From assembly GCF_029867415.1 (NCBI RefSeq), contig NC_081181.1, positions 119,289,888 through 119,353,887 on the forward strand: DNA of 64,000 bases, read 5' to 3'. Below are positions 44,175 to 57,300 of this stretch, piece by piece. Position 1 is the first letter of the stretch. Each line of letters opens with the position of its first letter. The notes below the pieces were generated by a model. The model searched no databases, was not told the DNA's origin, and saw only the letters and a program-made list of their open reading frames with translations. The DNA is from Vicia villosa (Eukaryota > Streptophyta > Magnoliopsida > Fabales > Fabaceae). The position numbers and the translations under genes are program-made.

Positions 44175-45876
44175 TGTAACACCCTTCTAAACCTCCGATA
44201 ATTTAAATAATATTTTCAGAGTAAACATGCAATTAAGAGCGTTACAACTACTTCAATTAAAATTAAACACTTGTCATGCTATTCTGAGGAACATAAATAA
44301 TTTCAACATGTTTCAAACACATCGGAAATACTTCATTCAGTTGAATAATCAAAACCATCGTCTACCATACTCCAGGCATAAACAATATTATTCTACAATA
44401 AAAACCAAAACAAGAGTTAATATCTAACTCTAAAAACAAACGTTCCCCAGTGTTACAAAACCAGAGCATGACCCGACTCTAAAACAATCGAAATAGCCTA
44501 CGAGCTATCCTCACCAAAGCAAGTACGGATACACTTCAATCTGAAAAATAACAACAGTAAGGGTGAGTCTCATTCACAATTAATCAGTGTTAAAGATTCA
44601 TAAATAACAAGATATCATGCACATCATTCACCCAATTGAATATATTCAGATATTCATCCATACATCAAACATATTAATTACATCAATCACACTACATTAT
44701 AACATTGGACATCTTCCATTCATGTTATAATCATACATACAGCCTAATGCAATGCAACTACATGCATGTGGTACCAAACATGGGATTAACCCATCTCACC
44801 GATCCACCATCGTCAAGGATACGGCTACCTCCACTCACTAATTATGATTATGTATGCATGCACCACCTTAAGCATGTTAGCATCAACACTGACGATATGA
44901 ACAATCTTTATCATATTTCAACACGGAACAACAATCATGGATAACATATCCACACCTCAACATAATCCAAACAATTACATTATGTTATTCATACCGAACA
45001 CAACATTTCATTATAAACATGTTGTCACAACACATCCACATTGTCACATTTATCAACATATGTACACAATGCATAAACTCACCAAAAGGAATTAAATCGA
45101 GATTTCCAAAGTAAAATCAAGCTACTGCTCATTAAACTGATTTATTATGTATAAAATCAAATTATCTTTCCAACGCACAAAACGGCGCTCAAAACGGACT
45201 TACGATTTGAAAGTTACGAGTTTTAGAAAATATTAATTTTTTTAAAACGCTACAGCGTTATCGGTTACATAACGGGTTACCAGTACCAAAACACAATTTT
45301 TCAGAAAATCACATACAGCAACTCAGCACATTCCAAATGTTTCCAAATTGTACGAGCATAGAATCCAGACATTTGACACAATTATATCACAATACAAACA
45401 TTTCCAACATCACTTATCATTCACAACAAATCTATTGCATCACATATCATGAATTGAACCTAAACTTCTCAAAAACCCCAAAATCCCTAACACCCAACAC
45501 ATACCCATTGAATCAAACAACCTACAATTCAATCCTATTATTCATAAATCGATAATAAAGATTAACCGGAAGAGTCCCCCCTTACCTCGAAGGTTGATCT
45601 TGGTTCTTCCTCTTCCTTGCTCTTTCGCACTTCACGTTCACTGCGTTCTCCCAAATGCTCTTGTGTTTCTCTTCTTCCAAAACTCTTGTTTTATGAAAAA
45701 CACAACCTAACTTTAGTAAAGGCCTTAGCTTTAACACCCTCCCTCTTACTAACTACAACAATGGCCCATTACGATTATTCTCCCAATTTCCAATTTAACC
45801 CACCGAATAATTAAATAAAATCAATTAATTAAATTAAAATTCAATTAAATTAATTTATGAAATTACGGGTGTTACA
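44175..45876 (-). mobile_element. Ty3/gypsy solo LTR, 1702 bp, probably Tekay/Del-like
   Basis: Both ends are complementary: TGTAACACCC at the left and GGGTGTTACA at the right. A perfect CTCTC duplication flanks it (44170-44174 and 45877-45881). On the minus strand the order (TGTAACACCCGTAATTTC, T-rich U3, then TGAGACTCACCCTTACTG near the far end) is that of legume chromovirus LTRs, so I give the minus orientation. The family is from memory. Confidence 0.8.
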
Positions 45877-46039
45877 CTCTCCAAAGATCAAGATAACGGA
45901 TACAATCTAAAAGGTACAAATAGAAGAAAGATTCATCATGGAATGTGTGGTTCGAAAAAGATGTAGTGCTCAAGACTGCAAAAATCACTAAAATGATTAA
46001 AGCTTAAACAGAAGCAATCTGAAACACCATCTTTTAGAG

Positions 46040-46880
46040 ACTTTCAAAAAGAGAAAAATAGAAGATTAAAACAAGAAGCAACTCTAAATAAGAACTGTTG
46101 TTCTTAATCTTCTTGAAGAGAAGAATAGAAGATCAAAACAAGAAGCAACTCTGAATAAGAACTGTTGTTCTTAATCTACTTGAAGAGAAGAATAGAAGAT
46201 CAAAACAAGAAGCAACTCTGAATAAGAACTGTTGTTCTTATGGTGTGTTTGGTTTGGCGGTGGACAGAATTGATTCTGGAAGAATTGAGTTTAGTAGAAT
46301 TAATTTCAACAGAATTGAGTTTAGAATAATTGATTTATGTTTGGATACAATATATAGAAGTGATTGACATCAATTAATGTTGTTTGGATAGTTTTATCAA
46401 AAGTGATTTTGAATTGGATAATTACCAAAATGGTAATAAATTCTAATACAAATAAAAAAGAAAAGAAGTAATTGATAAAAATTAAAAAGGGTAAAAAAGG
46501 AAAATTTAAAAAAGTTGTAATAAATAATATATAATATATGTAGAATTGATTCTACTAAACTCAAAAGCTAGGAATTGTAGCTTCTACTAGAATTACTTTT
46601 GGAGTAGGAGAATTGATTTTGAAAAAGTATCCAAACAAGAAAAAAATATCAATTTTCAAGTTGAAGTGCACTAGAAGTGCTTTTGGGGCTTGTAGAAGCC
46701 AATCCAAACATGCACTTAATCTGCTTGAAGAGAAGAATAGAAGATCAAAACAAGAAGCAACTCTGAATAAGAACTGTTATTCTTAATTTGCTTGAAGAGA
46801 AGAATAAAAGATCAAAACAAGAAGCAACTCTGAATAAGAATTGTTATTCTTAATCCGCTTGAAGAGAAGAATAGAAGATG
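46040..46880 (+). repeat. 67-bp tandem array, about 5-6 copies, split by a MITE
   Basis: TTGAAGAGAAGAATAGAAG recurs at 46114, 46181, 46726, 46793 and 46860. Spacing is exactly 67 bases after subtracting the MITE. The unit includes GAAGCAACTCTGAATAAGAA and lies inside the copia-type solo LTR. Copies are nearly identical, so the amplification is fairly recent. Confidence 0.9.
46241..46715. mobile_element. PIF/Harbinger-like MITE, 475 bp
   Basis: The ends GGTGTGTTTGGTTTGGC and GCCAATCCAAACATGCAC are imperfect inverted repeats. A TTA target duplication (46238-46240 and 46716-46718) can be read exactly because the insertion sits in a tandem repeat unit. There is no coding frame. Confidence 0.8.
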
Positions 46881-47723
46881 CAGACTAGAAGATTCAAACG
46901 ATTATTCACTTTAAAGAAATTACTTGTCCTGGTATCAAACAGTTTGTATTTAGAACATCAACTTACTTAAGAAGTACTGTATTGAAACCAATTTAATTTG
47001 GTGATGATGCCTTAAGCGACCAAGAAAAGGTCAGAAGCTTGAGAAGACAATGATGGTGGTCATTGTGGAAATTCTCTTAGAGACCAAGTGAAGGTCAGAA
47101 GTCCAGGAGTCAATGGATGTTGTATTTGTGGATCAGATCACTGAACAGTCCATTGCAGTTTGTCACGAGCAGTTGGCTTGTGCATGGTTACTAGATTGAT
47201 GAATGTTATATCCATATGGGATCACTGAATGGTTCAGTCATCTAGGGGTTAGTCACTCGCGGGTAGCTTGTGCAGGGTTAGTCACAGCAGTTGGCTGTGC
47301 AGGTTATTAGTCACGACGGTTGATCGTGAAGGTGTAATCAAGTTTGGTTATAGTGGATTAAGCCCTCTGTTGAGAGGCAAATCACCTGAGGAGGGTGGAC
47401 TGGAGGTAGCCTTATTCAAAAGGTGAACCAGGATAAAAATGAACGTGTCTTTTACTTTATGTACAATTCATTTAACTTAAATGATTCACGCGGAATGTCT
47501 TCAAAACTATACTGAGGCAAGTCAGAAGTTCTGATGATATAAAGAAGTTAAAATGAACATCTCATTGGTTATGCAACTCCATTCCAAACATGCTTCCGCA
47601 ACATTAAAGCATATCTAGAAGATGAGAAACTAAGAGAAATAAAAGAAATAAAAGAAAGGGAATTTTAATTTGATAAAGAACACAATTCAATCTCCCCCTT
47701 TCTTGTGTTTTTCTCCACCTTCA

Positions 47724-48373
47724 ATTGGCTCACTTCAAACTTTTGAATTGCCTATATGTGACAAGTCTGAGAAAAAGAACAAGAGCATAGCTTTTGTGTC
47801 TAATGTTGAAGATGAAACAGGTCAAATTGATCTAGATACTGAGGAAGGATTGTCCAATACCATTGTGTTACTTGGGAAGAAATTCAATAGAACTTTGAAG
47901 ATAATGGATAGAAGGGGAAAACCATGTATCAAGACCATCTCAACTAACATCGGGAATGATAATGATTCTCAGAATAATACCAGACCTGAAGAGAAGTCCG
48001 GTTAAAGCAAAGGCATTCAATGCTATGAGTGTGAAGGATTTAGTAACATTAGACCATAATTTCTAACTTATCTCAAGAAGTGGAAAAAGGGATTTACTAT
48101 ATCTTGGTCCGATGATGATGATGAGTTAGAAGATGAATCCACAATTGAGACTGCAAAACTGGTGATGGCTCTTTTAGGTAGATGGGCAGGTGAAGTATAA
48201 TCATGTGATAAGAAATACCTCTATAAAGACCTAGATATGTTCTACAATGATCCTTGTGACATGTGTGATGAATGTCTAAAGACAAAAGAAGAACATAGAA
48301 AGATCATTACTGAACTGGAGTATGAAAATAAGAAACATCTATGTAATGTTTCTCATCTTTAAAGAGACGTAAC
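47724..48373 (+). pseudogene. gag: Sirevirus-like copia Gag remnant, 3' part
   Basis: Starts GSLQTFELPICDKSEKKNKS, the expected continuation of the Gag broken at 43655. GIQCYECEGFSN is a decayed zinc knuckle. The acidic WSDDDDELEDES region and a C-D-x2-C-Lys segment follow. The longest frame, 47670-48005, belongs to this Gag. It is interrupted at 48374 by the Cyclops-like LTR. Confidence 0.72.
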
Positions 48374-49737
48374 TCATAAGTGCCAAAATATCGTTATTTT
48401 GAGTATATCTTTATGGCACTTATTGATTTCATTCTTTTGGATTTTATAGTAAAACCCCAACTTTTGTGTAAATAATAGTATACTTGAGTTTTTGATTTTT
48501 TTTTTATGTAATGTTTGACCATTTTCATTCATTTTATAGGTATTGGAGCATCGAGAAATAAAGTGTCAAAGGCACGGATTTAAATACGTAATTTTGGAGC
48601 AATAAAGAAGAAAATGGCCGCAGAGCCAACTTAGCCCGATCCCTAGCGCGCTACCATTTTCATTACAGAGGCACAATTGAATTCGCAAGCGGGCTTAGCA
48701 CGGTGAGTAGGCTTCGTGTGGTCCCGTTTATCCAGGTCAGCTGGCTTAGCCTGGTGAGCAGGCTCAGCGCGGTCCCGCTTATCCCCTCCAGTTGGCTTAG
48801 CCCGGTCCCTTTTCTCAGCAGAAGATATTTTAACGCAGTTAGCTCAGTGAGCGGGCTTAGCCAGATCCGCAGAATTTTGTTTTTCTATAAATAGATTCTT
48901 TCACATTGTTAGGGTATATTTTGGGGGTTTTTTGTCCCAATCATCAACAAACATTCTTTGATAGGATTAGCTTTGAAAACAACAATCGGTCGTGCATTTG
49001 GATGATCAAAGGTGAATATCTCATCAATCGAAGCTGACAACCTATGAGATATTTGGTTTTCTTCTCTTCCTCTTTGTGTATTTATCTTTTGTTGGGTTTT
49101 GTTTGTTTATTTAATCTGAACATATGTATATTTGTTGATCATGGTGTTGTATAAAACTTGCTTTACAAATCATTATTGTTGCCTTCCTTAATCTTTTGCA
49201 TTTATGTTTGGGATTTGTGTTGTTGTAGAGATATACCTCACAGATTCTGATTAGGGATATATTTATGTTAACTTCTAGAGTCTAGAGATGTATTAAGAGC
49301 AAATAATGACTTTGTATCGAAGCTTAATGCTTCCATGTTTGAGTTTCGAACGAGAGATCACTGACGCGAGAATACATATGTTCTCGCAACTTTGCGTTAG
49401 AGTTAACCTTGGTTGTGATATGTCTCATTGGTTCTTCAGAGATGAGCACCTATGTGAGAGATACATGATGCTAATGACGAGTATCATAGGTTGAGAGCAA
49501 CTGATCAACAGGTTTAACTTTGTAACGAGTAGTGTATATTCATGCATGATAGGGTATTCTCTCCAAAGGATGTATTTGTTTTCCTGTTTATATATTTTTG
49601 CTTTTGTTCATCTAAATCCGAGCTCAAAAACATAAAAAAATGTTAAATGGCATTCTAATCAGACCATTCTTTGTGTACATGATAATTCCCGGAGTAATTC
49701 TTCAAAATCTTTTGCTTGCCGCTTATTCGCAACAACA
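48374..49737 (+). repeat. Cyclops-like LTR C, plus orientation
   Basis: Inverse-complement homologue of LTRs A and B. It begins TCATAAGTGCCAAAATATCG, shares the CTCGCAACTTTGCGTTAG patch and ends CAACA before a primer site. It has an expanded GCTTAGC-rich region. The terminal TG is changed to TC. Together with following internal DNA it represents a second, truncated copy of the family. Confidence 0.75.
48640..48880 (+). repeat. GGCTTAGC-rich minisatellite within LTR C
   Basis: About seven diverged units of GGCTTAGCNCGGT(C/G) with interleaved GGTCCCGCTTATCC occur in a GC-rich patch. LTRs A and B carry only one or two of these units (CCCGCTTAGCGG, GCTAAGCCCGG). The patch has expanded in this copy. 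Confidence 0.6.
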
Positions 49738-49740
49738 AAA

Positions 49741-49758
49741 TTGCGTCGTTGCCGAGGA
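49741..49758 (+). other. Decayed tRNA-Asp-like primer-binding site of LTR C
   Basis: TTGCGTCGTTGCCGAGGA differs at a few positions from the tRNA-Asp complement and follows the LTR by three bases. Confidence 0.65.
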
Positions 49759-50240
49759 CTGGTGTTTTGTGTTAGAATTACATCGCAATAGCTTCTATGG
49801 TTTTGAGCTTTCTATATATCGTATATGTCCACTTGTATATTTTCACTTTTACATGTTTCCTTGTATATATTTACATATAAGTATACATTTTTGGTGAATG
49901 TTGGCTAAACAAGTTGAAATTGGACCAGTTCTTAATTACAAAATTTCACTTCTGAACTTGTGAATCCACCATTCACTAAATATTGTAGTATGTTTATAGT
50001 TGTGTTTGTTTTCATGGTTGTATAAATGTCTTGATTAATTTTTGTGTACATATTCGTATATTTTCATTTCTTTTATGTTCGTACAAGTGTTGTATATATT
50101 TGTATCTGTAACGTTTGTTAACTTTTTTGGTTAGGAAACTTTCTTTAGGTTTGTGCACTAAGACATCACCATGGCATGACGAGAGGAAGCTACTGCCCAA
50201 GCACCAAAACAATAAAGGCGTCGAGCTAAATACCTTCACT
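49759..50240 (+). other. 5' internal fragment of the Cyclops-like element
   Basis: AT-rich leader with GTATACATTT and repeated TGTATATATTT motifs, similar in inverse to 38.9-39.4 kb. Around 50150-50220 it reaches CATGGCATGACGAGAGGAAGC, which may be the start of a Gag frame. It then breaks into copia-type LTR sequence. No intact ORF. Confidence 0.4.
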
Positions 50241-50269
50241 TTCCAAGTTAGTTGTACTTAAACTTCACT

Positions 50270-51620
50270 TGCGTGTTGTAGCTAAATACCTTCAATTGTT
50301 AATTATACTATGGGTAGTTTCAACCTTCAACGACTACTTGTACTATGGATAGTTTCAATCTTCAAATGGCTACTTGTACTATGAGTAGTTTCAGTCTCTA
50401 ACAAATATATTTTCTGATTCTATAAATAAAAAAATTGAAGAAGAAGAAGGTGTATGTGTAAGACTTTGTACAAAAGAATGTGATACTAGACCATACAATG
50501 AGTGTTGAAAGAAAATTTGTGTTACACAGAAAACACATATAAGAGAAACACCCAAAAGAAGAAAAAACTAACCAGAAGAATTATTATGTGTTGAAGGAAA
50601 GAGATCAGAGCAAGACATATTCACATATGACTAAGAGATTCAAAATAAAGAACATGTGAAAATGATCAGTAGGGTGAGACATATTCACATATGACTAGGA
50701 TAGTAAAAAGAATATGTGAATATGATTAGCATATCAATAGAACAACAAGACACAACAAATGAATATCATCTGTACAGAAGGAAAAGAAGAGAAAGAATGA
50801 AGATTTCATTCTTATACACTTAGGAGCTACTGAACTTGTATCTTGATCAAAGTGTAAAACCTCTGTGTATTTTCTAAACTAAGAAGCACACATATAAACA
50901 CAAAGGTTAATAACATATTATTTTATTAAAGAATCTAGAGTCTCCAACCATCATGCTTGAGCACAAGTCTCTTTTAGTTATGATTAGGCAAGGAGTCCTG
51001 AACCAAGGTTTAGGCAAGAAAGTATCTTATTTGAGGGCTTGAGCAGGAAGTATCGATCTGGAGGATTGAGCAAGAACTCTCGATCTGTAGAATTGAGCAA
51101 AGAAGTCTATTGCTTGAGGGCTTGAGCAGAAAGTCTCGATCTGGAGGATTGAGCTGGAACTCTCTTGTATGAATACTTGTGCAAGAAGTCTCGATTTTTA
51201 GGATTAAACAAGGAAGTCTCTTGCTTGAAGGTTTGAGCAGGAATTCCTAAACTGTAGGTTTAGACAAAGAAGTTTCGTGCATGCATGCTTGAGCAGTGAA
51301 GTATCTTTCTAGTTTGATTGAGAAAATTGTAAGATGAATGATTATAGTGAAAATCTCTTGTGCTGCAAGGGTTCTTGACTACTCTTAGTTTGGGAGGAAC
51401 CATGATATATCGTGTGACACTTTATTTACTTATGTATTTAATTATTCTGATGTGCACTAAACTATAAAGTCAGACTCTGGTCTAACTTAGCTCTTCTTAA
51501 CACATTATCTAATTTCCTTTACTATGTTCTGAATCGAGATTGCCAAAAGAGGTCAACTTTGATATACACAATTCAACCCCTCTTCTTGTGTGTGTTTTTC
51601 TTACCTTTATAAAAAGTTTC
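50270..51620 (+). repeat. Copia-type LTR fragment
   Basis: Ends with ACACAATTCAACCCCTCTTC, the hallmark 3' end of legume copia LTRs. Before it are repeated GAGGATTGAGCAAGAACTC and CTTGAGGGCTTGAGCAG units (about 50990-51300). The start is not clear, and no TSD is recognised. Confidence 0.5.
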
Positions 51621-52986
<1,366 letters not shown>

Positions 52987-53139
52987 ACGTTATCAGCACG
53001 GAAGGCTACCAAACTTGAAAAGAAAAAAAACATTGAAGTTCTAACTATTAGAGGTGATATTGATATTTTCTTTTATGTTTCTTTTACCATATTAACTTTG
53101 AATTTTGATATGATATTATCTCTTATTAACTTATGAAGC

Positions 53140-53713
53140 ATCCCTGGAGGATCGCAAAATAATAGTTTATTGAAGAAATTACCAAGCATCCCTGAAGGAT
53201 AGCAAAACAATAGTTTAATATATAGTTCTTGAAGAAATTACAAAGCATCTCTAAAGGATAGGAAAATAATAATTTATATTGTTTCTGAAGAACATATGAA
53301 GCATCCCTAAAGGATGGAAAAATATCGAATTTCTTATATTAATCCTGAAGAACATATAAAACATCCCTAAAGAATTGAAATATATTGAATTTCTTATATA
53401 GTTCTTGAAAAACATATGAAACATCCCTAAAGGATAGAAAAATATTGAATTTCTTATATTGTTCCTGAAGAAAATATAAAACATCCGTAAAGAATTGAAA
53501 CATATTGAATTTCTTATATAATTTCTGAAAAACATATGAAGCATCCTTAAAGGATCGAAAAATATTTAATTTTTTTATATTGTTCCAGAAGAACATATGT
53601 AGCATCTTTAAAGGATCGAAAAATATTTAATTTTTTATATAGTTCCTGAAGAACATATAAAGCATCCCTAAAGGATAGCAAAACCTGAAAAACATATAAA
53701 GCATCCCTGAAGG
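53140..53713 (+). repeat. 60-bp tandem array, about 9-10 copies
   Basis: GCATCCCTAAAGGAT-type starts recur at 53301, 53361, 53421, 53481, 53541, 53602 and 53662. Each unit includes AAAATATTGAATTTCTTATA and CCTGAAGAACATAT. The array lies in the leader/gag region of the copia element and resumes for about 80 bases after the hAT MITE. Long antisense frames through it simply reflect the multiple-of-three period. Confidence 0.9.
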
Positions 53714-54479
53714 CAGAGCCGACCCAGTTGATTCGGAGACCCTGTTCTAATTTTATAAATGAGGCTAAATTTTTTAAAAATATATGTTTTTAATACTTAT
53801 TTTGAAAAGGCAGACTAGAATTTATATATTTAATGTTCTATTTATTTTAAATATATTTATTTCTAATAAAAAATTGAACCCTAAAAGTTGTACAATTTAA
53901 TTACATTTGTGAAGGAAAAGGGCTGACTTACAGTTACATCCTTCAAATTTATTTAGAATATACGGAATACAGGTTAATCTACTCCACCCTTCTTTCAAAC
54001 TTCTATTAATATTCCTACAAGTATATTATGAGAAAATGCAATAAGAATTTTTTAGTAAAAAATAAATAAATTGAATAATAATTAACTTATTTAACTTAAT
54101 TACAACTTTAATCTCTCTATTATAATATTATCTTTTAAAAAAGCAATAATAAATAATATGTGTGAAAAGTAATTAATGCAAAGAAAATGTTAAGATAATC
54201 TTAAATATAATATATAAAAAAAATCTTTATTAAATAGTCTAATTAGGAACTAGAATATGCCACGTCCAAATGTAAATTAAGAGAGTGATTTGAAATTAAA
54301 TATTCATGTTAATTAATGTATTATAAATGAACAGTGCCCCTATGAACTGAACCATGCATGAAACATAAAAGTTAAGCGATTTATTTAATTTTTTTCAATA
54401 ATAATATTAAAAAATTGGGCCCCAAAAATATTGGGCCCTGTGCTACAGCACGACTTGCACTTGCTTATCACCGAGCCTG
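53714..54479. mobile_element. hAT-type MITE, 766 bp, inside the tandem array
   Basis: Starts CAGAGCCGAC and ends CCGAGCCTG. It is flanked by 8-bp CCTGAAGG (53706-53713) and TCTGAAGG (54480-54487), one mismatch. A GGGCCC-containing subterminal region is typical of plant hAT MITEs. No transposase is present. Confidence 0.72.
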
Positions 54480-54487
54480 TCTGAAGG

Positions 54488-55737
54488 ATAGAAAAATAAT
54501 GAATATGTTATATAATTCCCGAAACATATAAAGTATACCGAAGGATACAAAAATTTGATAACTAAACAACATGGAGTGGACTCTATAAAGCAGTATAGAC
54601 CTCTTGCACTTGCAAATTTTCAATTAAAAATCAACACTAAGATCATTGCAGATAGGTTGATCATCTTAACTCCTAAATTTATGCACTATCTGATTTTATA
54701 AACTTGTGAATAATTTTATGTACTATCTGATTATTATCAAAATTTATAAATTTTTTGTAGATGTTGAAATTGTAAATAAATTATATGCCACATGTTGAAA
54801 TTGTAAATAATTTTTTTATTATTATTTATTATGGATTGAATCAAATTAGAAGAATAGAATCATATGTAGTATTGTAAATCAGAAGTTTACATATCACACG
54901 AAGTGTACTGTTGATAAAATTGGTTGAGTCATCTCAAACGTATTATGATGCAAAAATTAATTTTGAAGAACTAGAAGTTTCTTCAATCCAAAAAAATTTG
55001 TGTGTTTCTAAAGGAAAATAAAATTATAAGAAATTGAGTTCTTCATGACATTAATTATTGCTTTGACTAAAATATCATGCAAACATTTAATGTCTACTCA
55101 CAACCAGAAGTTTGTGAAGTTGTTTTCTTAGACTAAGATTTCAATTTATGAATTTTTCATAATTTTCTTGATAAGTATCACATATATTATTAAATTTGAT
55201 ATTGAACATCTTATAGCATATATTCACAAAAGAAAATGGACTTGAAGATCCATTTTTTAGACGTCTAAAGTTAATTATATGGTTGATACTTATGAGATCA
55301 TCAACTCTAAATTAAATATTTGAAACACCCAAAATATGATACTAAGATATTTGTTCGCATTAAGCCAAAAAATTATTATATGCTCATTCTCCCTTTTAAC
55401 TTATAAATTATTTTAGGTTAATAACCTAATACTTCTCATCTAAGTAAACTTTTGGATGTGTTGTGTATAATTCAATTGCTCTAATATAGTACACTAAGAT
55501 GAGTCTTGAAAGAATTTTAGGGAAAATATATTTTTATATGAATCTCGTATTTGAAGATATATCTTGACTCTATAATTGGATAGTTGATTGCAATCTGGAA
55601 GACTGATTATTAATTGAAAAATTAATTTTCCTAATATTAGAGGGAGAGAATAAGCGGCTGAACAAGTGAACCAGATAAAGTCGACATTGACAATATATTT
55701 GTATACAATATAGCTCTAAAGATGATAAACGATAACG
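54488..55737 (+). pseudogene. Heavily decayed copia internal region
   Basis: AT-rich DNA between the hAT MITE and the second array. I see only short frames and weak copia-like phrases, with stops in all frames. It is placed in the element by position rather than by clear motifs. Confidence 0.35.
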
Positions 55738-55985
55738 AGGATCATGAACCAAAGTCTACTAAAGATTGTAGACTAAATGAGAATTGGTCAAAATGAACAA
55801 ATCATGAATTAAAGTCGATCAAAGATTGTAGGCAAAGTGAGAATTGACCAGAATGAATATAATATGAATCAAAGTCTATCAAAGATTATTGACAAAGTGA
55901 GAATTGGTCAAAATGAACAAATCATGAATCAAAGTCTATCAAAGATTGCATACAGAGTGAGAATAGACCAAAATGAATATATTCA
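55738..55985 (+). repeat. 60-bp (20-codon) coding tandem array, four copies
   Basis: ATCATGAA(T/C)(C/T)AAAGTC.ATCAAAGATTG units recur four times with a 60-base period. The unit translates as an HE(P/S)KS.KDCRQSENWSK-type peptide. That matches the copia segment normally found once, just before the RT (FGPVV) start. The period keeps frame. Confidence 0.8.
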
Positions 55986-56019
55986 ATTGAAGAAGAATTA
56001 AACTCACTTTACAAGTGAC

Positions 56020-57300
56020 TCGATTTTGGACCTGTAGTCCGAACACCTCAAGGTGTGAAACCAATGAGATATAAACGAGTTTTTGTGAAAAAGCAAAATA
56101 AGAATGGTATAAAGCTTGATTTGATTCTCAATGATTTCCATAAAGACTTAAGATCGAGTTTGATGAAACATATCCACCTGTAGTGGATTCAAATAATTTT
56201 CGATAATTAATTAGTATTGTAGCCCATGAAGGGCTTGATTTGAACATGGTGGATGTTGCAACATTTTATTTGTATGATTCACTTGATAAGGACATAAAAT
56301 TGAACAAGTATATCTATGGGCTAAAACAATATGGACAAAAGTGATATAATTTTCTTAATAAATATTTTCCAAGGGAGAGATATACAAATAAGTTTATAAG
56401 TCCTTGTGTATTTATGAAAAGACTTAGAAAATAATTTTCTATAATAGTTGTCTATGTAGATGACATAAAACTGTTGGAACTCCCGAAGAGATTCCAAAAA
56501 CTATAAATTATTTAAAGAAATTATTTGAAGTGAAGGACTTAGGAAATAAAAAGTCCTCACTAGATCAACATGTAGACAATGGAACTTTTATATACCAAAA
56601 ATGTTATATAGAAAAAATATTGTAACGTTTCTATATGAGTAAATCGCATATATAGCAAAAATGTTAAAATGTTCCTATATGGACAAATATCGTATGTTGT
56701 CTACCTCTATGATGTTGGATAATGGGATGTACAGACAATTTTTTTAAACCTCGATAAGAGGATGAAAAATAAATTGGTCCTGAAGTACCATATCCTAGTC
56801 TAATTAAAGCACTAATCTATCTTGCTAACTATGCACACCATGCTATGTTAATTTATATAACTCTACTAGCAAAATATTATTCTTCACCTACACAAAGACA
56901 TTGGAACGAGGTCTAACATATACTATGCTATCTTAAGGATAAATGGAAATGAGTTTGTTTTATTCCAAAGTGTCCAAATTATAATTAACAAATTATGCAG
57001 AAATAAGTCACTTGTCAAATTCTCATAATGGTACAACTATTTCATGGAGACCTGTGAAATAAATCACAACAACTTCATTAATTATGAAGAATTTTTTAGC
57101 ACTACATGAGGAAAGTCGAGAAGCGCTAGCTTGATTGAGATACCAAATTTAACACACACAAAAGACTTGTGATTTGACTTTTAGAAACTCATTTATGAAG
57201 ATAATAATGCATGCATTGCTCAACTGAAAGATGGTTACATTAAAGGAGATTGAACAAAACACATTTCTCTAAATTTCTTTTTCACTCATGATCTTTAGTA
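56020..57300 (+). pseudogene. Copia reverse transcriptase and RNase H remnant
   Basis: Motifs in order: FGPVVRTPQGVKPMRYKRVFV (split over frames), LYGLKQYGQK, VVYVDDI (the RT Y-V-D-D box), EVKDLGN, then LANYAHHAMLIY and SPTQRHWNEV of the copia RNase H side. Many stops and frameshifts are present. The element cannot encode its own RT. Confidence 0.8.

Larger units (their letters stand above)
43656..47723 (+). mobile_element. Copia-type solo LTR with two nested insertions
   Basis: Begins TGTTAGAACAAGATTGAG with TTTTGATGATAACAAGC, typical of legume copia LTRs, and ends ACACAATTCAATCTCCCC...CCACCTTCA. Flanks are GTTGG (43651-43655) and ATTGG (47724-47728), a one-mismatch duplication in the Gag coding sequence. 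No primer site or coding follows, so it is a solo LTR. After removing the gypsy solo LTR and the MITE it is about 1.88 kb, part of it due to a 67-bp tandem array. Confidence 0.72.

Noticed and set aside
47670..48005. A 111-codon frame as a separate gene
   Set aside because: From GSLQTFELPICDK on it is the continuation of the Sirevirus-like Gag. The first residues are LTR-derived.
53251..53605. Antisense Phe/Met-rich frames as membrane proteins
   Set aside because: They arise because the tandem period (60) is a multiple of three. The array is non-coding on that strand.
53140..53713. Regularly spaced repeats as a CRISPR-like array
   Set aside because: Units are contiguous with no unique spacers, in plant retrotransposon DNA.
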